A stretch of DNA of 64,000 bases from Mallotus nudiflorus (lineage: Eukaryota; Streptophyta; Magnoliopsida; Malpighiales; Euphorbiaceae), in contig CANTUR010000282.1 in NCBI GenBank assembly GCA_947683625.1, forward strand, positions 1,922,001-1,986,000. The letters run 5' to 3'. Numbering within the stretch: position 1 is the stretch's first letter; the number at the start of each line of letters is the position of its first letter. Positions 54,984 to 64,000 of this stretch are shown one piece after another. The notes beneath the pieces were generated by a model that had not been told where the DNA came from, did no database searches, and saw only the letters and a program-made list of their open reading frames with translations. Both the position numbers and the translations under genes were made by a program.

Positions 54984-56510
54984 ATCACTCTTTATTTTTA
55001 AGAATTGAACATAAATGAATAATTATAAAAAAAAAATTATTTTTAAATAAATTTTTTAGGAACTTTATTTCAATATTTTCAAAAATATGCATAAATTAAA
55101 TTATTTATTTCTCCTGCACATTATGTTGGCAAATGTCTAGTTTAAATATATATTTTAGCCTATATATTATATATAATACCACTGTAATTAAAAAATGGTC
55201 TTAATTGAATTTTAATGACTTGTTTATATGAGCTATTATGATCGTAAATGAAAATTATAAAAAATAAAAATATTTTTATTTTTATTTAAAATTTTGAAAT
55301 TTATTTGATCATTAAATTATTTTTTATTTAATTGTAATTATTAATATATATTACATATATAAACATACAAGTTATTAATTATTATAATTAAAATATTAGA
55401 GCAGCTAGCTTCTAGGGAGGAGATCTAATGAAGTCACGGGATCCGCCAAATCTTTTGCATTTGATTCAAAAATAATATGAGACCACTTATATGCAGATAT
55501 CATTCTCATAGCGTTTAAGAGCCTGTATTTTTATGGAATGATGCAAGTTTTGTGGGCATGGTTAAGGAGCCCGTATTTTTGGAAAAAAGAAAAACTTTGA
55601 AAGCAATATTTTTATAAGAGAAAAAAAAATCAACAGTATTCTTAAAACATTTTCCATTTTAGTTATTTTTGAAAAAATCTCTATATTTTTATCTTCTTTT
55701 CTGAGCAAGTGTTGTGTTTATGGATCCTGACTGGAACCAAATTACCAACATGTGGATCTCTTGTCCATGCAGCAGCTTTCTTGACTTCTAGGAATGGTCA
55801 CTTCTCTTCTACTTAGCATATCAAGGAACATGAGTGTGCCCTTCAACGGGTTAAACATTAATTCATCATTAGTTGCTGAATTCTAAAATATATAAGCTTC
55901 TGAAACTCTGCATTTTTCAGGTCCTGAAGGTCAATTTCAGGTCATCACCACGTTGTCCAACAGAAAGTACTTTTCTTGCCAAGCAGCCTGGAGAAAGCGA
56001 CGCCCAATTCTCGAAAATTCTTCTCCAAAAATGTACTTTAATTTTCTTACTTTTTAGTTTCTTGTGATGGTTACGAGTATTGTTCGTCATCAGTTTAAGT
56101 TGTATAAATTTTGTTGTTTTCGTTAAAAAAAAAAAAAAAAAAAAAACTAGAGTTGTGTTAGTGAAAATATAAGACAACGCGTAGAGAAAGTTTCAGCCAT
56201 GCATTATTCTGTTGGATTTGTTCTATCCCTCGCTTCAACAAAAATAAACTGGACAAGTATCCTAAGAAAATATATTAACTAAGACTATGTTTACATTAAT
56301 AAATTCGGGTTGGATACGGATTCCATACATTTCCACTTCATTATTTATCTCACAGGCGGAAAATTATGACTTAACATTGCAAACTTTATACAGTGCAGCT
56401 TCAAGTAGCTAGCTAGTCTTACGGCACAATACATGGCTATTTAGCTTCTTCTACATATAATCCTACTGCCTTAATTTCTTCATATCCTGATGTTCCATTG
56501 TTTATGATTC
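54984..56510. other. AT-rich intergenic region
   Basis: A CTAGT/T at 55137 could be a Helitron end. 55700-56060 has gene-like base composition and a short open frame (55873-56067), but no domain that I recognise. A run of A is at 56125-56146. The 3' flank of the protease gene begins at about 56300. Confidence 0.35.
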
Positions 56511-58230
56511 TTAGCTACAACCATTAGTCACAAACCCAATTCTTCCGTTAGTTAGATCATGAACAATATCATAAGTCACTTGCTGAAAATTCCCAAAAAC
56601 TGCAAAATCACCATCGTCGTCATTTGGTGCAAAAGCCAAGCAAACCTTCAGTACTCCATTAATTTTGAACGCTATAACAAGTCCTGAAAATTTTATGTCC
56701 ACTTCAACTCCACCTCCAAGGAAAAATCTGATCTTTGGTGCTGTGATTGTATCGTAATGACTAAGATCATAACATGTATCGAAAATGGATACTCCATCAG
56801 TCTTTGGATAATTTTTCATGAAATCTTTAAACTTTAACTTGAGTGCAAAGTACACCGTTGGCGGCAACCGAGTGATCACCGTGCCAGAGTCAATAACAGC
56901 GCCAGCCCTCCTAAAAACTGATGCAGCAATGGATAGTTTCTGCCCACCAACGCTTATTCCTATTATGTCAATGCCATAATAAGGTGTGTCTTCAAAATCT
57001 AGTGACAATGGAGTAAATATAACTGATCTAGAAACCTCGCCACCAAAAGTGAGGTGACCTGTGCTCGAGCTAGAAAAGGATGGTATGATTGCAGTTTGTA
57101 TTTGATTGCAGTTTGTATTGCTAAGGATAACTGGCCGCGGCCCAGTCCTAATAAACCTGCTGCTCGGCCAAAATGGCCAATGTTTCGTTGGCCACATCCG
57201 AACATGAAGTTGCTGAACACATCCGATGATGAAATGGTTAGCTTTTCAGTGGCCAAAAAGCCAATGGAATAGCTTCCATCGCCATACTCTATTTTGTATA
57301 GACATTCTGAGGAAAGGCAACCCTTTGCACCACCTGCAATTCAATGAAATAATTACACCAAAAAGTAAAAGAATTCTGAAACTCTCTGGTCCGGTTTTCT
57401 TTTCCTTGTATTGGATGACGCCAGATCATATATAATTATATTTGTTCAGACATTATACACAAAGAGCAGGTAAGAATACTTATAAAAAAATAGCTAATGC
57501 AAAATCGATAATTAATTTTACCGGATTCCGTGATTAAATTGCAATATGATGAAGAACAAGAAACATTCTCGTAAGAGGATGACTTTCTTGGATCAAGCTT
57601 AGGTTGTGATTGTTGATAGCAAGACCCGAGGCATGGCTCGCATTGAGTCCAAGTAAAGTCACTGGAAGTATCGAAAATGAGCGTAAGAGCCTTTTGGGGA
57701 GTTGCAAGAGCTACTGTAACAAGATAATTGCCTGTGCCAATTGTGGTACCATACTGAAGAGGCAAATTAGTCTTCATCTCTTTAAACTTGCCGCTCGAGT
57801 CCTTGGAAAACCTTGCGTGCATTGAATTCACTCGCAGCTGGTCTTGAAGTAGCATTTCTTCATGATAAGAGAGAGAGTCTTTTGCCCTCTGGTCATCTTC
57901 GTTCAGCTCTATGCATGGACTGTACTTGTGCACTATTTCCACGGATGAACTTTGCCTGTTATGCGCTGAAATATATAAAAAAGAAACCCTTTTGTTAGAA
58001 GGTTTATAATTATGTATGCATATAATATAATAAACAAGATGCTTATAAACGTGTTTACATAATGATATTCAACCTTTAGAGGATTTGTTGCAGACATCCG
58101 AAGCCAGAAGAGAAGTCACTTTAAAATAGTGGGCATCAAAAGATTTTAGCAAGCAACAACAAGGGTGCATAAGAAGAAGAAAAGCAAAAATGGAGTAAGA
58201 GAACGAGAAGGGAGACAAGGATGTAGCCAT
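56511..58230 (-). pseudogene. nepenthesin/CND41-like aspartic protease gene, frameshifted
   Basis: Minus-strand exons 58230-58074, 57965-57522 and 57333-56511, with good GT/AG borders. The product starts with a signal peptide (MATSLSPFSFSYSIFAFLLL), then a propeptide (SVEIVHKYSPC). The first active site is FDTSSDFTWTQCEPC, where the usual DTG is DTS. YGDGSYSIGF, FMFGCGQ and GLLGLGRGQLSL follow, then the second active site VIDSGTVITRLPP and C-terminal CLAFAPNDDD and VFGNFQQ. The family digests proteins in vacuole, plastid or apoplast. Within exon 3 a 17-bp direct repeat (57087-57119) coincides with a shift of frame near 57090, where the conserved FSYCLPS should stand. The rest is well kept, so the break is recent or a sequencing error. 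Confidence 0.78.
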
Positions 58231-58287
58231 GGGAGCTTTCTCTTAGTTACTTTATTAGTTCTTCTTATGCCATATTAATGGCAAACC

Positions 58288-58289
<2 letters not shown>

Positions 58290-58347
<58 letters not shown>
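58290..58347. repeat. (TA)n microsatellite, about 29 units
   Basis: Uninterrupted TA tract 60-115 bp upstream of the protease start codon, likely length-variable. Confidence 0.95.
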
Positions 58348-58350
<3 letters not shown>

Positions 58351-58555
58351 TACGAAGATGCAAGATTTAGTATGTCGTGAGTTCCGATATAAGATAAAAA
58401 AAATTCTTTTCTTTTTTACCTAGATATAGAGACCATCTACTATTAGAGTAAGAGATTTTTTTATAATTTCAAAACTCATGTTAGCACTGTAACTATCGCG
58501 AGTTCCAATATAAATCATTTTCCATATAATAAAATTATTTATATTATTAGTAGCT

Positions 58556-58679
58556 ATATGAATAGTATTGTCCATGAAAAAAGAAATTTTTTTTATTTCT
58601 CATTTGATTAAACTTTATATATAGGGTCAATATATAATTTTAATTTAAAAAATTTTATCATGGACAATACTATTCATAT
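58556..58679. repeat. 124-bp foldback with perfect 22-bp inverted ends
   Basis: ATATGAATAGTATTGTCCAT plus GA at 58556-58577 is the exact reverse complement of 58658-58679, with an 80-bp AT-rich interior. It may be a MITE. No clear target-site duplication can be named. Confidence 0.7.
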
Positions 58680-59812
58680 CACCTTTAATGACATATATCA
58701 TTGTTTATATATATATATATATATAAAAAGTGATACATATTGTAGGTCATGATATCACGAATCGCGATGTGATAATTTTTTTAAAAATATCTTTTTTGCC
58801 TTTAATACATAGAGAATTATCTATTAAAAGAAAATATTTTTTGTAATAAAGCCCGTTTTCGGTGATATAAATCTTAAGAGAATGACGGTAAGTAATTTTT
58901 TTTTCACTGTGGGACATGGATAGCACTTTCATTAAAGCCGTGAATTAATTGTTCGTGTTTTTCTAAGATAATTTTTTTGAATGATGGATCACATAAAATT
59001 AGATATTCAAGAAAAACAAAATTCTTGATGGTGTTAGGGATGGGATTTGAACCAAGACTTCTCCCCCAAGTTAAATGCCTTTGTAAGTAAATTTTGAGGT
59101 TAATTGTTTACCATGTTGTTATTATCAATAAAAGAATATATATGTGGAAGCTTACTAAATAAATGTGGTCTTTTCTTCCATTAATCTATTTCTATATAAA
59201 TATAATAAAATTAAGTTTTAAAAAATTTTTAATATTATAATCACAAATGTAACTCTAATGGTATCACACATGGCTATATAAGATTTCAATATTTTATATA
59301 GTTTGAAACAAGAGTTTTTTTTTTTTTACTTTTTATTTTTAAATCATTTCAAAATTTAATTTCTACCTTCTTTAACTTTTAAATTATTTCAAAATTTAAT
59401 TTTTCTCGAACTTTTAATTTTCATATTCATCGATTTTTTAAAAAAAGACAATTTTTGTACTTCCATTTATTTATTTTTATCTTATCTTATCTTTATATAT
59501 ATATATATATGCTATGAATTCGATTATTTATCTATGTTTACAAATTTTCTTCATTTTTATATATAAATCTCTTTATATATGTCAATTATTTTTCTAGATA
59601 GAGTATATATTTTTACTTAATCGTTTATTCTCAGAATTTAATTATGTGGTCATGGAAAATTTTATTACTGTTTGTAACCTGGGAAGGTACAACTACCATC
59701 AAGATAATATTAATTCTATCTTCAAGAATAATTATAATTGTAACGAAAATAAAGGCTAGTTTAATTGTATTGATTTTCATTTTATATTTTTCATTCATAG
59801 TTTTTACACATT

Positions 59813-60442
59813 AGAATTGAGAAAATATTAATGGGAAAAATATAATTTTTATTGATTATAATGTGTGCTATATATAGAAGCATCTGTACATCCAATATAG
59901 GAAAAAAACTAAGCTTGTGTCTAAAGAATAGGAAGCAAATAGGAAGCAAGAAATACAGGAAATAAAGCTAAATAAGGAATGTCTAAAATGGGAACATTTA
60001 TGATACAGGAAAATCTCAACACTCCCCCTCAACTTGGAGCATGAAGATTACATATGCCTAACTTGCCTAACAAGTGGTGGAATTGTTTGAATCCCAATTC
60101 CTTTGTGAAAAGATCTCCAACTTGATCACTTGAACGAACATGAGAAGTGTGTATCTCATTACTAATCAAACGATCACGTATGAAGTGGCAATCAATCTCG
60201 ATGTGCTTTGTTCGTTCGTGGAAAACCGGATTGGCAGCAATATGGAGAGCAATTTGGTTGTCACATATGAGAGACATAGGCGAGGATAATGTGACTTGGA
60301 GTTCCAGAAACAAGGAGCGTAACCACAATAACCCACTTGTGGCATTTGCCATTGTCCGATATTCTGCTTCAGCTAAAGAGCAGGAAACCGTAATTTGCTT
60401 CTTTGATTTCCAAGATATGGGACTCTGTCCAAGGAAGACTAT
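59813..60442 (-). pseudogene. Copia RNase H end and 3' LTR (left part of an interrupted element)
   Basis: The minus strand from 60442 reads IVFLGQSPISWKSKKQITVS and AEAEYRTMANATSGLLWL, then HIEIDCHFIRDRL and DLFTKELGFKQFHHLLGKLG: the end of Copia RNase H. It is followed by polypurine GAGGGGGAG (60022-60030) and an LTR starting TGTTGAGATTTTCC at 60021. That LTR has a CTATATATAG box near 59870 and AATAAAAA near 59850; its end is about 59813. The protein continues at 63694 on the other side of an inserted element. Confidence 0.85.
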
Positions 60443-63400
60443 TGTAATATCCCGTGTTTTTAAATATTTTAATACTGCATCGGGATATGCATTGTTAATA
60501 ATTTTGTATATAATTATGATATTTTTACGAGTTGATATGTATTTAAAACTTATTTTAATTATTGTATATTATTTTAAGTGCTTTACATAAAATTTTCCCG
60601 AGAATACTATTTTCGGGAAAATTTTCACGTAAATAATTTACTATTAATTATTTTAAATAGATTTCTGGACTTGCATGAACTCATATATATATTTTTGAAG
60701 TACTAAATAACGTATATATGTGTATTTATTTATTTAATTAAGGTTTAATTAATTACCCTAATATTTTATTATTTATTAATTAGTTTTAATATTATTTAAT
60801 TATTTTTAAGTGTATTAAATTTTAAAATATTAAATTATATGTGTGTGGTGTATATTTAATGTGTGTGATTTTATATTATTTTAATATATAGTGTAAAGTA
60901 TATATATATACATATTATATTGTCAAAATCAAAATTTATAGCCAAATTACCATTTTGCCTCAACTTCTTCTTCTCCTTCCCCGACGCACGCCCGATCACC
61001 AACCACCGTCTGCCATCCCGTTTCCTCACCATCGGTGTGCCTCCTGGAGTGCCACCTCCTTCCCCAGCCTTCCTCGTCGCCAGCAGTGCCCTATTCCGTT
61101 GAGTTTTGGCCAGAATAAGCTCGGGAAGCCGAATTCTTTCTCACCGTCGATCGTGACATTTTCGGTCACCATTTTTGACACCACCGGTCTCTTTCTTCTC
61201 CTTGAGCTCCGGTGAGTGTGATTCCAAGCTTTGTTTCACTTAAAATGGTCTTGATTTGCTTAGGTTTCGATTTTGGTAATTCAGCCATTTTAGGGTTCTT
61301 AATTTTTTTGTACTTCAAATTGATTCATTCATGGAAACTTCCTTCAAAAATGTTGTTCCCATTAGCTTAATCCACATGTGTGAATTTTTGTAGAATTTTT
61401 GGAGATTATTTTGATTTTTGGGTATTTTTGAATATTTTAATATTATTTTCTAATTTTCAAAAATTAATTAATTAAATTATGAAATTGTGTTTTATGATAA
61501 ATATAGGTGTTAAAATGAATTATATAAATTTATTTGGAATTTTTATGAATTTCTATGTATTTATTTTGAATTTAATTAGGTTTATGTAATTTTGAAAAAT
61601 TAGGTTAATTATATTTTTAATTGAAATTAATTAGTTAATTGAGTTTAATTATTGATAAATATGTTGAGAAAATTAATTTTGTGCAATTATATTATTTTCA
61701 ATGAATTTTTGGAGTAATTTTAGTATATTTATATATATATATAGGGGTATTTTGGTAATTTTACCCTAAATTGACAAAAAAAATGTAATTAAATTAGTTT
61801 TAATAGTTATTTAAGGTATAAAAATGATTTCTACAAATTATTTAGTGTTTTTAATTAATTAAAACTATTTTCCGTGAATTATTTTCAAATTATATATATA
61901 ATATACGATTTTTCTAATAAAATGAGTTTTTATCGATTTTTACTGTGTTTTAGGGTTAATTATGTAATTTCTACTTATAAAATGTATTTCTATGATATAA
62001 GGGTATTTTCGGTATTTTTATATTATTCTGTGAATTGTGGACTCCGGTCGATAAACTATAGTTTGGAGTCCGACCGAGGGGTTGTGGATGTGTTTCTGTG
62101 TCTATTTTTCGAAGTATGTTTCTTTGCAGGGCCGGCTATACTCTTTGAGTAGAGAGATGTCCGTTTTACAGGGGAGGTTCTGTCGAATTTTTGGTAGAAT
62201 TCTCGTAAAACGTGATATCCGGTCGAACCCTAATTTTGATTCTATGTCCAATATTCTAGACCAAGTTTCTAGGATTTTCTGTTAGGTTTATTCTGATGTC
62301 TGTTATTTTTGTATGTTTAGTTGTGTTGAGACCGAGGTCTAGTGGACCAGGCCCATCGGACCCATCTCGAGGAGCGCACTAAGTGTGAGTTACTATGCTA
62401 TATATATATATGCTTTAGGGTGCATGATTTAGAAATGTATGTTTTATTTTGATTAAATATGCATAAATAATTTAATCAGTACTTAAGTTTATTTTTGGTT
62501 TATCTTTGGTTTATTTTTGGTATATTTTAAATTATATGCATGCTTTATTAAACATTTATATCTAAAATGTTTTTAACTATATAATTAGTTTATTTTACAA
62601 TTATATTGGATTTATTTGACGTATATATACTCGAAATATACCTGGTTTACTTTTAGTATATTTCTAGTATATATATAGTTTATGTTATTATTTTATTCAA
62701 TTCATGCATCATTTACTTTTATGAATGTATGCTTTATATTTTAATGAAGGATATCGATCGAACGTGCTACCTAGTGGGCAGCACTAGGACCGAGTACATA
62801 CCGGTACGCTTATAGCATTTAAGCTAATTACTAACTTGTTCGAAGATATTGATTGGATATGATTATTTGATATGTGAGATATGATTTGGGAGTGTGATTG
62901 CTGGAGCTCGGTTGACCAAGTGTCTCGGGGCCAATCACACTGACAGTCAGACTGCTGGAGCTCGGTTGACTTAGTGTCTCAGGGCCAGTCTACTGTCCAA
63001 ATGGATCAAGTGATTATATATTGGAATAAGTGAGCCTGTATGGCTAGAGTGTTGTCTAACACTGTTTTGAGGTTACGATATTCTAGGGTTCTATTCGATC
63101 CTTCATAAACCGTGATTTTCAATAAAAATATATAAAATGATTTTATTGCATATGTATATAATTGCTTGTATATATACATATTATATATATACTTTTGATT
63201 GTGTGCATTGGCATTTAGTATGCATGTATATATATTATAGTAATTCACTCAATAAGGTCTGACTCCCCTCCGTTGACTATTTTTCAAGAGAGTCATCGTC
63301 TTCAGACCTCAGTAGCAGGCCTGTACGCCGGATTTCTTCCGCCCCGACTTTTTTATGTAAACTGCTTATCTGAGTCTTGAGTTTTATTTTATAATCTAGA

Positions 63401-63688
63401 CACTACAGTAGTTGTAAATAAATTATGGGTTTTATGTATTATATCTGTGAGAGATATGTACTTTGAATATTTGAACTGAAACTTGTATCAAATGATTTAT
63501 CTATATATGAGATATGGATTATTATTTTATATTTATGACTTTATTCCGCTGCACAGTATTTTATTTAAATGTGTTGTTATTATTACTATTGCATGTTTTA
63601 TTTTATTTTTAGGCTTGCTACGAGTTCCGAATTCGAAAGAATTCTCGTTCCCTAGTGCCGATCATGGCCCCTGTTTTGGGTCGTGATA
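60443..63688 (+). mobile_element. long LTR-like element, copy 4 (solo LTR), 3246 bp
   Basis: Starts TGTAATATCCCG and ends GGGTCGTGATA (TGACA in copy 3). ACTAT is duplicated at 60438-60442 and 63689-63693, and the host Copia reading frame is continuous when the insert and one ACTAT are removed. That fixes both borders with certainty. It contains the same blocks as copies 1-3: CTCCGGTGAGTG near 61207, conserved hairpin block 62128-62225, GAGGAGCGCACTAAG near 62370, double hairpin 62890-63000, TTCACTCAATAAGG near 63243. No gag/pol. The lack of any interior indicates LTR-LTR recombination. Confidence 0.85.
62130..62230 (+). ncRNA. conserved hairpin block of the long LTR family (candidate structured RNA)
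   Basis: The block with CTCTTTGAGTAGAG, ATGTCCGTTTTACAGGGGAG, GGTTCTGTCG and AATTCTCGTAAAACGTGAT is the best-conserved stretch in all four copies (also 31370-31480 minus, 38960-39065 plus, 37190-37280 minus). The stem (T/C)CTAC...GTAG(A/G) shows a paired change in copy 2. A short open frame crosses it in copies 1, 3 and 4. Whether it acts as RNA (for example packaging or dimerisation) is inference. Confidence 0.35.
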
Positions 63689-63693
63689 ACTAT

Positions 63694-64000
63694 GTAGCCA
63701 GTGGTCGATTGTCTAGTTATAGGACAACTTGCCCAATCCGAATCACAATAAGCTGTCAAATGTAATGAGTTTGAAGAAGAAAGAAAAATGCCTTGGCCTG
63801 GCGCAGACTTTAAGTAACGAAGAATATGAAATGCTGCATTCAAATGAGGCACTCGAGGGTCTTGCATGAATTGGCTTAGAACTTGTACAGGGTAAGTGAT
63901 GACAGGGCGTGTAATGGTCAAATACAACGGTCTACCAATGAGCTGACGATATTGTCCCACATCTGATATTGGATCTCCAACATTTGCAGCAAGATTGTGT
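63694..64000 (-). pseudogene. Copia RNase H, upstream part of the interrupted element
   Basis: The minus strand reads GQYRQLIGRPLYLTITRPVI, VLSQFMQDPRVPHLNAAFHI, RYLKSAPGQGIF and YCDSDWASCPITRQSTTGY, and breaks at the ACTAT duplication. It is the RT-RNase H connection of a Copia element whose end lies at 59813-60442. The rest extends past the window edge. Confidence 0.88.

Larger units (their letters stand above)
58231..59812. other. AT-rich region 5' of the protease gene
   Basis: (TA)n of about 58 bp at 58290-58347, a foldback at 58556-58679, a second (TA)n near 58708-58724, and a tRNA-like B-box fragment (GGGATTTGAACC) near 59040. No gene seen. Confidence 0.5.

Noticed and set aside
59030..59060. 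tRNA gene fragment (GGGATTTGAACC)
   Set aside because: Only a B-box-like segment; no cloverleaf can be drawn.

Overview
This is plant nuclear DNA, almost certainly from a eudicot. It is AT-rich, carries intron-containing plant genes, and is dominated by degraded LTR retrotransposons. Three host genes are visible: an EID1-like F-box gene (EDL3 type, +, 21989-22735), an unidentified five-exon plant gene (-, 24946-27511), and a broken nepenthesin/CND41-like aspartic protease gene (-, 56511-58230). I cannot name the species.

Layout. 1-3260: 5' part of a Ty3/gypsy Tat-lineage element on the minus strand. About 3290-16613: a second Tat element on the plus strand, without its 5' end, with gag, protease, RT, RNase H, a second RNase H and integrase, then a long 3' region and the 3' LTR. 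That 3' region holds a seven-exon antisense gene for a plant-mobile-domain (PMD) protein, a 117-bp tandem array, and arrays of 20-bp phased palindromes in both the antisense intron and the LTR. 16784-20000: tRNA-like pseudogene, duplicated exon pair of unknown origin, RNase H relic. 20000-27512: genic island. 27834-28010: 32-bp ACGT repeats. 28355-29293: a complete TRIM.

29300-48340: a nest of insertions. A Copia relic with a SIRE-like gag on the minus strand is split by an LTR-like element (34771-44729, target-site duplication TTGAG). That element is split by a long solo LTR (35892-43461), which is split by a second LTR of the same family (37286-41130, duplication CATAT). A third copy lies at 29914-33147 (ATATC) and a fourth at 60443-63688 (ACTAT). 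The fourth sits inside the RNase H of another Copia element at the right edge. A full-length Copia element with matching 219-bp LTRs occupies 50143-54978.

None of the mobile elements looks autonomous now: all coding regions carry stops or frameshifts. The most unusual items are the antisense spliced PMD gene with its phased palindromes, and the long LTR family with conserved, covarying hairpins. Everything was read by eye; no alignment or database search was run.
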